DNA from: Streptomyces antnestii
GTDB taxonomy: Bacteria > Actinomycetota > Actinomycetes > Streptomycetales > Streptomycetaceae
DNA: 64,000 nt
Direction: 5' to 3'
Assembly (NCBI RefSeq): GCF_004005495.1
Contig: NZ_RZYA01000033.1
Coordinates: 1 to 64,000, forward strand
The notes under the pieces: model-generated
What the model saw: only the letters and a program-made list of their open reading frames with translations
The model's database searches: none
What the model was told of the DNA's origin: nothing
Made by a program: the position numbers and the translations under genes
Part shown: piece by piece, positions 7,348-16,224 of the stretch
Numbering within the stretch: position 1 is the stretch's first letter
Layout: each line of letters starts with the position of its first letter

Positions 7348-8486
7348 GCGGACCCCGCCGGCTGCTCCTGGGCGCGGAAGTGCGGGATGACCTTCTCGCC
7401 CCACTGGCGCAGCGTCTCCAGACAGGCCTCCTGCGGCACCGTGCCCATCTGGACGAGGCACATGATCTCGTCGGCGCCCGCGTCGCGCAGGCGCTCGACG
7501 TAGGCGATGGCGTCGTCGGCGGTGCCGTACGCGTGGTCGGCGTTGAAGGTGGCCGTGGCGTTGGGGCGTACCGGGATGTGCTGTTCGTTGAGGCGGGCCA
7601 CGACCTGTTCGGCGGCCCTGCGCATGTCGGCCGCCTCGTCGGCGCCCTCCACCACGGCCTCGTCGGGGACGCCCGCGCCGCCGTACCAGTGGCCGATGGA
7701 CTGGGCGAAGAAGCGCTGCCCGCGGATGCCGACGCGCCGGGCCTCCTCGCGGTCGTCGAGGACGATGGTCGGACACAGGACGGAGAAGTGGTCGTTGACG
7801 GCGCCGGACACGAAGCGGTCGCCGGTGCGGGCGGCGATCGCCTCGTCGTAGGCCTGCCGCATGCCGGCGATCGACTCGGGGCCCGCGAAGCCCATCACCA
7901 GTGCGCCGATGCCGAGTTCGGCGGCCTGGGTGAGCGTCTCGGTGCGGCTGCACGCGAGGAAGAGGGGCGGGTGGGGTGTCTGTTTCGGGCGGGGAAGTAT
8001 GGGGTGCGGGTCGATGTCGAGGAGATCCCCGTGGTGTTCGAGCTCGTCCTTCACCCAGGCCTTGCCGATGATCCGCAGCGCCTCCTCGACCTCCTGGGTC
8101 GTCCGGTCCTTGTCGACCCCGCACAGGGAGGTCTCCTGCGCGGTGCCGCCCCGGCCCGCCCCGAGGTCGAGGCGGCCGCCGGAGAGCAGGTCGAGCATGG
8201 CGGCCCGCTCCGCGACGCGCACGGGGTGGTTGAAGTTGAACGGCATGCAGACGACGCCGTGTCCGATCCGGATGGTGCTGGTGCGGGCGGCGACCCAGGT
8301 CAGAAAGATCTCCGGGGCCGACATGTGCGCGTACCACTTGAGGGAGTGGTGTTCGACGGCCCAGATGCGGTCGAAGCCCATATCCTCGGCGAGCACCGCC
8401 TGTTCGACGCAGTCGTGGATGACCTTGTGCTCGTGTTCGACGGTGGGATCGGCGAGCTGCGCCTCGAAGATGACGGAGAACTTCAC
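7344..8486 (-). CDS. LLM class flavin-dependent oxidoreductase
   Basis: This 380-residue enzyme of the bacterial-luciferase-like fold uses reduced FMN or F420. It begins MKFSVIFEAQLADP and contains AEDMGFDRIWAVEHHSLKWYAHMSAPEIFL, the standard alkanal-monooxygenase-like start, and later RIGHGVVCMPFNHP-like flavin contacts. The GTG start at 8486 is chosen because GGAGG stands five bases upstream. It is coupled to the esterase gene by a GTGA overlap. A TetR-like dyad lies about 40 bases upstream. The substrate is unknown. Confidence 0.92.
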   Translation of the reverse strand: MKFSVIFEAQLADPTVEHEHKVIHDCVEQAVLAEDMGFDRIWAVEHHSLKWYAHMSAPEIFLTWVAARTSTIRIGHGVVCMPFNFNHPVRVAERAAMLDLLSGGRLDLGAGRGGTAQETSLCGVDKDRTTQEVEEALRIIGKAWVKDELEHHGDLLDIDPHPILPRPKQTPHPPLFLACSRTETLTQAAELGIGALVMGFAGPESIAGMRQAYDEAIAARTGDRFVSGAVNDHFSVLCPTIVLDDREEARRVGIRGQRFFAQSIGHWYGGAGVPDEAVVEGADEAADMRRAAEQVVARLNEQHIPVRPNATATFNADHAYGTADDAIAYVERLRDAGADEIMCLVQMGTVPQEACLETLRQWGEKVIPHFRAQEQPAGSA

Positions 8487-8522
8487 ATTGCCTCCAGGGA
8501 GTCGGGTCACGCCCCGCTATTC

Positions 8523-8544
8523 CGGTTCGGTATATGACTAACCG
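8523..8544. promoter_or_regulatory. Candidate TetR-type operator upstream of the monooxygenase-esterase operon
   Basis: A 22-base imperfect dyad of the form CGGTTnGnnATATnnCnAACCG is centred 48 bases upstream of the monooxygenase start. Outer CGGTT/AACCG and the central ATAT are symmetric. No regulator gene is adjacent, so the binding protein would be encoded elsewhere. Confidence 0.4.
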
Positions 8545-8734
8545 TCAGATCCGGAGACGGCAAGGGCCGTGACGCGATTCGCGGACAAGACCGGCCCGGG
8601 GTCCCGTGTCGCCCCCTCCCCCGGTCAACCACGGGGGGACTCGCCCACCCACGGGTGATGCTGCGCGCGGCAGGGTGCCGGCGGCGGTAGGACGGAGCGG
8701 TCCCCGCACCGCCACCGCGTCTGGAGCCCTGACC

Positions 8735-8860
8735 GTGAGCATCCGTGCCGTCCTGGTCGCCGCCGTCGTCACCGGACTGCTCCTCGGGGCCGCCGCGACC
8801 AGAGCGGACCACTCCACTCCCTCGCGTCGGACCGGTCCCATCGCGGAGGCGGGCCGTTAG
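8735..8860 (+). CDS. Small hypothetical secreted or membrane peptide
   Basis: A 41-residue frame starts at GTG with GGAG eight bases upstream. The N-terminus VSIRAVLVAAVVTGLLLG looks like a signal peptide or one membrane span, and the rest is short and polar. I recognise no family. The surrounding 450 bases (8487-8940) hold no other gene. It is uncertain whether it is expressed. Confidence 0.35.
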   Translation: MSIRAVLVAAVVTGLLLGAAATRADHSTPSRRTGPIAEAGR

Positions 8861-8940
8861 GCTTCGGCCGTGCCGCGCGGGCGAGCCCGTCCGCGACCTC
8901 GCGCGGGCGCCGAGCCGCCGTCGACGGAAGCGAGACGATC

Positions 8941-9624
8941 TTGAACTTCCTCACCATCGGGCATCGCGGGGTCATGGGTGTCGAACCCGAGAACACCCTC
9001 CGTTCCTTCGTCGCCGCGCAGGAAGCGGGCCTCGACCTCATCGAACTCGATCTGCACCTCAGCAAGGACGGCGCCCTCGTCGTCATGCACGACGCGGACG
9101 TCGACCGCACGACGGACGGCCGGGGCCCCATCGCCGACAAGACCCTCACCGAACTGCGCGCCCTGGACGCCGGGCGCGGTGAGCGTGTGCCGGTCTTCGA
9201 GGAGGTGCTCGACGCCGTCACCAAGCCGCTCCAGGCCGAGATCAAGACCGTCGCGGCGGCGCGCGCCCTCGCCGAGGTCCTGCTGCGCCGCGACCTGGTG
9301 GGCCGGGTCGAGGTGATCTCGTTCCACGACGAGGCGATCGCCGAGATCTCCCGCCTGGTGCCGGGCGTCCGTACGGCGCTGGTCGCCAGCCGCTACGGCA
9401 CCGACGTGGTGGACCGGGCGACCGCCGTCGGCGCCACCGCCCTCGTCCTCAACATCCGGCGCCTCACGCAGGAGATCGTCGAGCGGGCCCGCAAGGCGGA
9501 CCTGCGGATCATCGGCTGGGTCGTCAACACGCAGGACGATCTGCGCCTGGTACGGGCGCTCGGCCTGGACGGGGCCACGACCGACTACCCGGAGATCAAA
9601 CGCACCGGCCGCTTCACCGCGTAG
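8941..9624 (+). CDS. Glycerophosphodiester phosphodiesterase
   Basis: This 227-residue GDPD-family TIM barrel would hydrolyse glycerophosphodiesters to glycerol-3-phosphate and an alcohol. The catalytic pattern is visible: HRG at 8-10, EPENT, ELDLHLSKDG (Glu35, Asp37, metal ligands) and the second catalytic His50 in VVMHD. There is no signal peptide, so it acts in the cytoplasm. The start is TTG at 8941, preceded by GGAAGCGAG, and HRG sits as close to the N-terminus as usual for the family. It is a single gene, convergent with a GNAT gene. Confidence 0.93.
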   Translation: MNFLTIGHRGVMGVEPENTLRSFVAAQEAGLDLIELDLHLSKDGALVVMHDADVDRTTDGRGPIADKTLTELRALDAGRGERVPVFEEVLDAVTKPLQAEIKTVAAARALAEVLLRRDLVGRVEVISFHDEAIAEISRLVPGVRTALVASRYGTDVVDRATAVGATALVLNIRRLTQEIVERARKADLRIIGWVVNTQDDLRLVRALGLDGATTDYPEIKRTGRFTA

Positions 9625-9645
9625 CGGGCGCCCGGAGCGAGCCGG

Positions 9646-10197
9646 TCAGCCGAGGGGCTTGACCAGCAGCTCGAACCGCAGGTCGTCGCGCTGCGGGATG
9701 CCGAAGCGCTCGTCGCCGTACGGGAAGGGGGTCATCTTTCCCGTACGGCGGTAGCCGCGGCGCTCGTACCAGGCGATGAGGTCCTCGCGCACCGAGATCA
9801 CCGTCATGTGCATCTCGCGCACGCCCCACGCCTCGCGCGCGGTGCGCTCCGCCTCCGCGATGATCACCTTGCCGAGGCCCGCGCCCTGCAGCGCCGGGCT
9901 CACGGCGAACATGCCGAAGTACGCGTGGTCCCCGCGGTGCTCCAGCTGGCAGCACGCCACGACCGTGCCGTCGCGCTCGACGGTGAGCAGTCGGCTGTCC
10001 GGCGACTCGATGACGTCGACGACGCCCTGCGCGTCGGTGCGCTGCCCCTGAAGGATGTCCGCCTCCGTGGTCCAGCCGGCGCGGCTGGAGTCCCCGCGGT
10101 ACGCCGACTCGATCAGCCGTACGAGCACGTCGACGTCGGTGGCGGTGGCGTCCCGGAAGGTGAGGCCGCCGGTCGTGGGACGGGGAGCGAGGGTCAT
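9646..10197 (-). CDS. GNAT family N-acetyltransferase
   Basis: This 183-residue protein has the GNAT fold. Its acetyl-CoA pyrophosphate-binding motif is QGAGLGKVIIAEAERTA (the Q/RxxGxG/A loop), followed by the C-terminal YERRGYRRTGKM, the usual beta-bulge tyrosine segment. It starts MTLAPRPTTGGLTFRDATATDVD, typical of small-molecule or amino-terminal acetyltransferases. The substrate cannot be inferred. It is divergent from the VOC protein gene across 80 bases. Confidence 0.88.
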   Translation of the reverse strand: MTLAPRPTTGGLTFRDATATDVDVLVRLIESAYRGDSSRAGWTTEADILQGQRTDAQGVVDVIESPDSRLLTVERDGTVVACCQLEHRGDHAYFGMFAVSPALQGAGLGKVIIAEAERTAREAWGVREMHMTVISVREDLIAWYERRGYRRTGKMTPFPYGDERFGIPQRDDLRFELLVKPLG

Positions 10198-10277
10198 GGG
10201 TCGGGTCTCCGATCTCGTGCACGGCGTTCGGCGCGGGCGCCGTCGAGCCTAACCCCGGGCCTCTACGCTGCGTTCGC

Positions 10278-10664
10278 ATGGTTCACGTACTGAGCAGCAG
10301 GACGCTTCTTCGCCCCACCGACCCTGAGCGGTCGCGGGCCTTCTACGGCGAGGCGCTCGGCCTCGCCGTGTACCGCGAGTTCGGGACGGGCCCCGAGCGC
10401 GGCACCGTCTACTTCCTCGGCGGCGGCTTCCTGGAGGTGTCCGGCCGCTCGGAGACCCCGCCGTCGCCCGGGCTCCAGCTGTGGCTCCAGGTCGAGGACG
10501 CGGCGGCCGCCCACGAGGAGCTGGCGGCGCGCGGGGTCGAGGTGCTGCGGCCGCCGGTCAAGGAGCCGTGGGGACTGATCGAGTTCTGGATCGCGGATCC
10601 CGACGGCGTGCACATCGTCGTCGTCGAAGTACCTGATGACCATCCATTGCGCTACCGGCCCTGA
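10278..10664 (+). CDS. VOC family protein (glyoxalase/dioxygenase fold)
   Basis: This is a 128-residue vicinal-oxygen-chelate protein. It has the usual first-repeat line TDPERSRAFYGEALGLAVYREFG and the C-terminal EFWIADPDGVHIVVVEVP with the conserved DPDG turn and a terminal metal-type glutamate. Members include glyoxalase I, extradiol dioxygenases and antibiotic-binding proteins; nothing here decides between them. The ATG has no clear Shine-Dalgarno, so a leaderless message is possible. Confidence 0.85.
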   Translation: MVHVLSSRTLLRPTDPERSRAFYGEALGLAVYREFGTGPERGTVYFLGGGFLEVSGRSETPPSPGLQLWLQVEDAAAAHEELAARGVEVLRPPVKEPWGLIEFWIADPDGVHIVVVEVPDDHPLRYRP

Positions 10665-10801
10665 GAGGGCAGGTTCGGGGGTACGCGGGCGGAAGGACCC
10701 GTTCGGCGTGCGCAGGCCGTGCGCGCGGAAGAGGATGAGCGGGATGGCCGATGACCGGTCCCCTTCGCGTCCGGATGAGCCCGACCCTGGAGAGACATCA
10801 C

Positions 10802-12190
10802 ATGGCAGCTCCTCGGATCCTGATCGTCGGCGGCGGATTCGCCGGCATGGAGTGCGCGCACAAGCTGGAGAAGATCCTCAAGCCCGGCGAGGCGCAGCTC
10901 AGGCTGGTCAGTCCCTTCGACCACCAGCTGTATCTGCCGCTCCTTCCCCAAGTCGCCTCGGGCGTGCTCACCCCGCAGTCGGTGGCGGTGCCGCTACGGC
11001 GCATGCTGCGGCACACCGCGATCATTCCGGGCGGCGCGGTGGGTGTGGACGCCGAGGCGAAGGCGGTCGTCGTACGGAAGATCAACGGCGAGGAGATCGT
11101 GGAGTCCTACGACTACCTGGTCCTGACGCCGGGCAGTGTCACGCGGCAGTTCGACATCCCCGGCGTGGACCAGTACGCGGTCGGGGTGAAGACGCTGGCG
11201 GAGGCGGCCTGGATCCGCGACCACGTCATCTCCCAGCTCGATCTCGCGGCGGCCAGCACGGATCCCGCCGAGCGGGAGGCCCGGCTGCAGTTCGTGGTGG
11301 TGGGCGGTGGTTACGCAGGTACGGAGACGGCCGCGTATCTGCAGCGTCTGACCACCGCCGCCGTCAAGCGCTACAAGGGGCTCGACCCGGCGCTGATCAA
11401 GTGGCATCTCGTCGACATCGCACCGAAGTTGATGCCCGAGCTCGGTGACCGGCTCGGCGAGAAGGCCCTGTCGATCGTGGAGCGGCGCGGCCTGCACGTG
11501 TCGCTCGGGGTGTCCGTGGCGAAGGCGACCGAGGACACGGTGACGCTGACGGACGGCCGGGTGCTGCCGTGCCACACCCTGATCTGGACGGCCGGTGTCG
11601 CGCCGAGTCCGCTGATCGCGACGCTGAGCGCGGAGACGAACCGGGGCCGCCTCGTGGTGGATCCGGAGCTGACGGTGCCGGGGCTCGACGGTGTGTTCGC
11701 GCTCGGGGACGCGGCCGCGGTGCCGGACCTGGCGAAGGGCGGCGACGCGATCTGCCCGCCGACCGCGCAGCACGCCATGCGGCAGGGCTGGGCGGCGGCG
11801 AAGAACGTGGCCGCCGCGCTGCACGGGCAGCCGCTCGCGCCGTACCGGCACAAGGACCTGGGGCTCGTGGTCGACCTCGGCGGCATCCAGGCCGTGTCCA
11901 AGCCGGTCGGCGTGCAGCTGACCGGCCTGCCGGCCCAGATCGTGGCCCGCGCCTACCACTTGGGGGCGCTGCGCACCGGGCCGGCCCGGTTCCGGACGGC
12001 GGCGAACTGGGGGCTCAACGCGATCGCCGGCGACGACTTCGTACGCACCGGTTTCCAGGCGAACCGGCCCAGGACCCTCAAGGACTTCGAGAAGACGGAC
12101 GCGTATCTGACGCCCGAAGAGGTGCACAAGATGGTCGCGGCCCAGGCGGACGGCTCGTCGACGGCGCCGACGGAGCCGGAGTTCCCGTAG
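10802..12190 (+). CDS. NAD(P)/FAD-dependent oxidoreductase, type II NADH dehydrogenase-like
   Basis: This 462-residue two-dinucleotide-fold flavoprotein would pass electrons from NADH to the quinone pool without pumping protons (family knowledge). The FAD site is ILIVGGGFAGMECA at the N-terminus, the NADH site is VVVGGGYAGTETA near residue 165, and the C-terminal FAD contact is GVFALGDAAAVPD. The STAQ-like quinone segment is CPPTAQHAMRQG. ATG at 10802 is preferred to in-frame starts further upstream because GGAGAG precedes it. It stands alone, ending 16 bases from the convergent PucR gene. Confidence 0.9.
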   Translation: MAAPRILIVGGGFAGMECAHKLEKILKPGEAQLRLVSPFDHQLYLPLLPQVASGVLTPQSVAVPLRRMLRHTAIIPGGAVGVDAEAKAVVVRKINGEEIVESYDYLVLTPGSVTRQFDIPGVDQYAVGVKTLAEAAWIRDHVISQLDLAAASTDPAEREARLQFVVVGGGYAGTETAAYLQRLTTAAVKRYKGLDPALIKWHLVDIAPKLMPELGDRLGEKALSIVERRGLHVSLGVSVAKATEDTVTLTDGRVLPCHTLIWTAGVAPSPLIATLSAETNRGRLVVDPELTVPGLDGVFALGDAAAVPDLAKGGDAICPPTAQHAMRQGWAAAKNVAAALHGQPLAPYRHKDLGLVVDLGGIQAVSKPVGVQLTGLPAQIVARAYHLGALRTGPARFRTAANWGLNAIAGDDFVRTGFQANRPRTLKDFEKTDAYLTPEEVHKMVAAQADGSSTAPTEPEFP

Positions 12191-12206
12191 GGGGCGGGGC
12201 AGGCTC

Positions 12207-13679
12207 CTAGGCCGGGCCCGGCGGTGTCGAGAGGCGGGCGCGGCAGGCCAGTTGGAGGGCCAGTCTGGTTTCGGGATCGGTGAGGTCGGCGCCCGTGAGG
12301 TCCGTGACACGGCGGATGCGGGCGCCGACCGCGTTGCGGTGCAGGTGAAGCTCCTCGGCGGCGTGGGCCGGGGAGTTGTTGTGGTCGAGGTAGGTCTGCA
12401 GGGTGCGGAGCAGGGGGTCGGCTCGTTCCGGGCCCAACTCCGTGACGGGTGCGAGGAGTTCGTCGACGGCTTCGCGGGCGGTGTCGGAGGCGTACCACTC
12501 CAGGAGCATGCGGTCGAGGCCCGCCGCGTCGTGCGCGGTCACCGGGGTGCCGTCGGCGGGAGCGGACTTGAGGAGGGCGGCCCGGGCCTCGCGGGCCGAG
12601 GTACGGATGCCGAGGGGGCCTCGGTGCGGGGCGCCGACGCCGCCGCGCAGGTCCGCCTCGGGGTGCAGGCGGCGCAGCCGGTCGACGGCGCGGCGGGCGA
12701 GGGCGAGCGCGGCGCGGCGGCCGGGTGCGCCGGGGTCGGCGGGCCAGGTGCCGAGCAGGACGAGCGCGTCGTCGACGAGGGCGGCGTTCCAGTGGACCCC
12801 GTCGGGCAGGTGGCCGTCGGCGGCGTACTGCCGTACGTCGGTCAGGGTCCTCGGCAGCACGGTGTCCAGGAGCCGGTAGCGGTCCGCGGCGGGCAGCGCC
12901 GCGGCCTCGATCCGCAGCGCGATGTGCCGGCCGTCGACGGGCAGGCCGATGGTCCGGCCTCGGGCGGCCAGGTGACCGGTCCTGTCCTGCGGGGCGACGA
13001 GGAGTTCGGCGAGGAGGTGGCCGCGGGAGCGCACGGGGACGTCGCCGTGGCCGCCGCCGGCCGCGGTGAGGGCGGCGAGCGCCAGGACGGTGCGGACCGC
13101 GGTGCCCGCGTGGCCGGGGCGCGCGGGCGCGGCGAGGCGCACCTCGCCGTCGGGTCCGGCGGCCGACGCGCCCTCCTCCCCCGGGCCTGCCGCACGGCGC
13201 TCGACGGGTACACCGAGGAGCCGGGCGGCAGTCTCGGCGGCCTGTTCCGGGTCACCCCCGGCGGCGGGCAGGTCCCGGGCGGCGGCCTCGATCCGGGCGA
13301 GGGCGTCGGCGGCGTCCCCGGCGACGGCGCGGTCCACGGCCACGACCAGGGCCGCGAGGTCGCCGTCCGTGGTCAGGACCGCGATCCGGCCGCGCTCGGC
13401 CAGGGCGCGCAGGGCACGGTCTCCCGCCACGCCCGCCTCACGTCCGGTGAGTACGAGGGCTGCGGCGCCTGCGGAGGCGGCGTCCCGTACGGCCACGTCG
13501 AGGAGATGGTCCGGCAGCGGGGTCAGCATGACCGCGACCGTGCCCGCGGGGACGGTCGCCAGCCCGCCGGCGCGGGGTTCGAGGCGGATGCCGGTGACCT
13601 CGGTGGCGTCGAGGGGGCCCGCGAGCGGGCGGAGGGTGTCGAGGCCGGGTGCGGTGAGCAGCTGAACGAGGCGCGGCAT
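12207..13679 (-). CDS. PucR family transcriptional regulator
   Basis: This is a 490-residue PucR-type regulator. The N-terminal region resembles the purine-catabolism regulator ligand domain (LDTLRPLAGPLDATEVTGI), and the C-terminus carries the PucR helix-turn-helix in LLRTLQTYLDHNNSPAHAA and LHLHRNAVGARIRRV. Such proteins commonly control catabolism of nitrogen-rich cyclic compounds, including purines and hydantoins. It is divergent from the DUF917/hydantoinase genes across 89 bases holding a TGTGC/GCACA palindrome, so it is the likely regulator of 13769-20345. The effector is unknown. Confidence 0.9.
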   Translation of the reverse strand: MPRLVQLLTAPGLDTLRPLAGPLDATEVTGIRLEPRAGGLATVPAGTVAVMLTPLPDHLLDVAVRDAASAGAAALVLTGREAGVAGDRALRALAERGRIAVLTTDGDLAALVVAVDRAVAGDAADALARIEAAARDLPAAGGDPEQAAETAARLLGVPVERRAAGPGEEGASAAGPDGEVRLAAPARPGHAGTAVRTVLALAALTAAGGGHGDVPVRSRGHLLAELLVAPQDRTGHLAARGRTIGLPVDGRHIALRIEAAALPAADRYRLLDTVLPRTLTDVRQYAADGHLPDGVHWNAALVDDALVLLGTWPADPGAPGRRAALALARRAVDRLRRLHPEADLRGGVGAPHRGPLGIRTSAREARAALLKSAPADGTPVTAHDAAGLDRMLLEWYASDTAREAVDELLAPVTELGPERADPLLRTLQTYLDHNNSPAHAAEELHLHRNAVGARIRRVTDLTGADLTDPETRLALQLACRARLSTPPGPA

Positions 13680-13687
13680 ACGGCCAT

Positions 13688-13702
13688 TGTGCTGGCGGCA
13701 CA
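13688..13702. promoter_or_regulatory. Candidate PucR operator (TGTGC-N5-GCACA)
   Basis: TGTGCTGGCGGCACA is a perfect 5-bp dyad with a 5-base spacer, nine bases upstream of the PucR start and 67 bases upstream of the divergent DUF917 gene. The position fits autoregulation plus control of the catabolic genes (inference). Confidence 0.4.
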
Positions 13703-13768
13703 GGGTGATGCCAAGGTATGGGCTGGTGGCCCATTGGACGGCGCGGGCGGGCTCGTACGCTGAGCGGC

Positions 13769-14776
13769 ATGCAGATGGACGCCGGAGTGCTCGCCGACTT
13801 CGCGCGGGGCTGCGCCGTCCTGGGTTCGGGAGGCGGCGGAAGCCCCGCCGCCGTGACCCGTCCCCTGGCCGAGCAGGCCATCGAGGAGTGCGGGCCCGTG
13901 CCGGTCGTGGCGGCCGGCGAGCTGCCCGAGGACGCGTTCGTCATGCCGGTCGGCCTGATCGGCTCACCGGCCGTCGCCGAGGAGCGCATCGGGAGCCGGG
14001 CCGAGCCCGCACGGATGCGGGAGCGGGTCGAGGCGCTGCACGGCAGGCCCGTGGCCGCCGTCCTGTGCTCGGAGATCGGCGGGCTCAACGGCTGTACGGC
14101 CGTGGCGTGGGCGGCCCGGCTCGGGCTGCCGCTGCTCGACGCCGACGCCATGGGCCGCGCGTTCCCGCGCATGGACCAGAACGTCCTCGAACTGGCCGGG
14201 CTCCGGCCCGGCCCCACGGTGCTCGCCGACGAGTACGGGCGCACCGTCGTCCTCGACCACGTCGACGGCCCCTGGCTGGAGGAGCTGGCCCGGGCCGCCG
14301 TCGCGACGTTCGGCGGGCACGCCGCGACCTCCGAGTATCCGCTGACGGCCGGGCAGGCCGCCCGGCACGCCGTCGCCGGTTCGGTGACGCGGGCGGTCGC
14401 CGTCGGACGCGGCGAGGGGCCGCCGGCGCTCCTGACCGGCAAGGTGGCGTCGGTGCGGCGGGACGTCGGGGACGCGACGCGCGTGCTCCTGGAGGGCACC
14501 GGCACCGATGCGGGGCGACTCGTCAGGATCGAGGCCCGCAGCGAGTTCGTCGCGGCGCTCGAGGACGGCCGGACGCTGGCGCTGGTGCCCGACGTGATCG
14601 CTCTCGTGGACGTGCACAGCGGGTGGGCCGTGCCGGTGGAAGAGGTCAGGTACGGGCTGCGGGTGCGCCTGCACGCCCTGCCGTCCGCACCCGTCTGGTA
14701 CTCGGAGGCCGGCCTGCGCCTCGCCGGCCCCACGGCGTTCGGCCTCCACGGCCTGACCCGGGAGGGGGCGTCGTGA
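13769..14776 (+). CDS. DUF917 (S-methyl thiohydantoin desulfurase-type) protein, copy 1
   Basis: This 335-residue DUF917 protein belongs to the family whose Pfam halves were renamed S-Me-THD after S-methyl thiohydantoin desulfurase. Conserved features are the N-terminal GSGGGGSP loop, SEIGGLN and the DADAMGRAFPRMDQ block. It is followed with a 4-base GTGA overlap by a hydantoinase-A-like gene, the arrangement expected for a two-subunit enzyme. A second DUF917 gene lies at 19275, and this copy is the more divergent. Chemistry on a hydantoin or thiohydantoin ring is inferred from family names only. Confidence 0.88.
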   Translation: MQMDAGVLADFARGCAVLGSGGGGSPAAVTRPLAEQAIEECGPVPVVAAGELPEDAFVMPVGLIGSPAVAEERIGSRAEPARMRERVEALHGRPVAAVLCSEIGGLNGCTAVAWAARLGLPLLDADAMGRAFPRMDQNVLELAGLRPGPTVLADEYGRTVVLDHVDGPWLEELARAAVATFGGHAATSEYPLTAGQAARHAVAGSVTRAVAVGRGEGPPALLTGKVASVRRDVGDATRVLLEGTGTDAGRLVRIEARSEFVAALEDGRTLALVPDVIALVDVHSGWAVPVEEVRYGLRVRLHALPSAPVWYSEAGLRLAGPTAFGLHGLTREGAS

Positions 14777-16116
14777 TCATCGGCGTGGACGTGGGTCCCA
14801 CCAACACGGATGCCGTTCTGCTGGACGGGGACGGGCGGGCGTTGTCGGCGGTGAAGGTGCCGTCTCTGGCCGGTGACGCCGTCGGGTCGCTCGTCGCCGC
14901 CGTCGCGGCGCTGCCCCGCGAGCCGCGCGCGCGGGTCACGCAGCTCGCCGTGGGACTGCGGGTCGCCGCGCGCGCCGTGGCGGAGCGTACGGGGCTCGCG
15001 CAGGTCGGGGTGCTGCGCATCGGGGGCGAGGCCGCCGACGCGGTGCGGCCGCTGTTCGGGTGGCCCGCCGAGCTGCGCGACGCCGTGTGCGCCGGGACCG
15101 CGAACGTGGCCGGTGGTGGCGGGCTCGGCCCGTACGACGGGGCGCCGCTCGACCGGGACGCCGTGGCCCGCTTCGGGGCCGGACTCGCGGGCCGGGCCGA
15201 GGCGTTCGCCGTCAGCGCCGTGTTCGCGCCCGCCGACGGGACGCAGGAACGGGAGGCCGCGGAGATCCTGCGCGCCGAGGCCGGTGCCGACGTACCCGTG
15301 GTCCTGTCCGGCGAGATCGGCGCGCTCGGGCTGCTCCGGCGCGAGAACGCCACGGTGCTCGACGCCGCGCTGTGTCTCCTGGTGGCTCGGGTCGCCGACG
15401 AACTGACCGCCGCGCTCCCCCGGCTCGGCCTCGCGCCGGGTGCCGCCGTGCTCGTGACCCGGCACGACGGCACGCTGATGAGCCTCGACCACCTGCGCCG
15501 CCAGCCCGGTCTGAGCCTCGGTTCGGGCCCGGCGTGCACGATCCGTGGCGCGGGACTGCTCAGCGGCGTACGGGACGCCGTCGTCGCGGACATCGGCGAA
15601 CGCCGGGCCCGCGTGGGCACACTGACCGCCGGCTATCCCCAGGAGGCCGGACCCGGCGGACGCATCGGCGGCGTACCCGTCAGCCTGCGCGTCCCCGAAC
15701 TGCTCACCGTCGACGCCGCGGCACACCGCGACCTCGCGGAAGCGGTGGACCGGATGCAGACCGCCGCCGGCGGGCTTCCCGTCGTCCTGGTCGGCGGTGG
15801 CGCGGAGGCGGTGCCCGACCGGGCGCTGCCCGGCTGCGAGGTCGTACGGCCCGAACACGGCGGGGTGGCGGGCGCGTTCGGCGCGGCCGCGAGCCCGGTG
15901 GGCGGCCACCACGAGCGCATCGTGCGGGTCGGTCCCGGCCGGCGCCTGGACGCCGTACGCGACGAGGTGCGCGATCTCGCGCGGGCCTGGGCGGTGCGTG
16001 CCGGGGCGGATCCCCGCCGCGTACGCACGCTGCTCGAACCCGATCTCACGGTGCCCTACCTGCCGGGCGCGCTGCTCCTGCGCGCCCGGGCCTTCGGACC
16101 ACCTCTACCGCTCTGA
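14773..16116 (+). CDS. Hydantoinase/oxoprolinase-like protein, degenerate (HyuA-like copy 1)
   Basis: This 447-residue protein is recognisably HyuA/OplaH-like but damaged in its ATP-binding regions. The first loop is DVGPTNTD instead of DVGGTNTD. The GTTHFLNA segment of the neighbour is LAVGLRVA here. The second loop DVGGTTAD is DIGERRAR, and about 70 residues containing GIGGGS are missing before DLAEAVDRM. The paralogue at 17699 has 527 residues and keeps all of these. The frame is open and coupled to DUF917 by GTGA, so it is expressed as protein. It is probably a non-catalytic partner or regulator, or an early pseudogene. Confidence 0.85.
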   Translation: MIIGVDVGPTNTDAVLLDGDGRALSAVKVPSLAGDAVGSLVAAVAALPREPRARVTQLAVGLRVAARAVAERTGLAQVGVLRIGGEAADAVRPLFGWPAELRDAVCAGTANVAGGGGLGPYDGAPLDRDAVARFGAGLAGRAEAFAVSAVFAPADGTQEREAAEILRAEAGADVPVVLSGEIGALGLLRRENATVLDAALCLLVARVADELTAALPRLGLAPGAAVLVTRHDGTLMSLDHLRRQPGLSLGSGPACTIRGAGLLSGVRDAVVADIGERRARVGTLTAGYPQEAGPGGRIGGVPVSLRVPELLTVDAAAHRDLAEAVDRMQTAAGGLPVVLVGGGAEAVPDRALPGCEVVRPEHGGVAGAFGAAASPVGGHHERIVRVGPGRRLDAVRDEVRDLARAWAVRAGADPRRVRTLLEPDLTVPYLPGALLLRARAFGPPLPL

Positions 16117-16149
16117 CCTCATCAAAGCCTCACCAACGCCTCATCAACA
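16117..16149. repeat. Three 11-bp phased direct repeats upstream of the permease
   Basis: Directly after the HyuA-like stop come CCTCATCAAAG, CCTCACCAACG and CCTCATCAACA, three contiguous 11-base units, one helical turn each. They lie 75-108 bases before the permease ATG. This is the geometry of a direct-repeat operator. The units share five of seven bases with the actinobacterial PHO box GTTCACC, but that match is too weak to name PhoP. Confidence 0.5.
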
Positions 16150-16224
16150 CCCTTTCCCCGCACGGCAGTTCAGCTTCGCCCTGCCGTGACTCCACCCATC
16201 CCCTTCGATGCGAGGACCGTCCCC

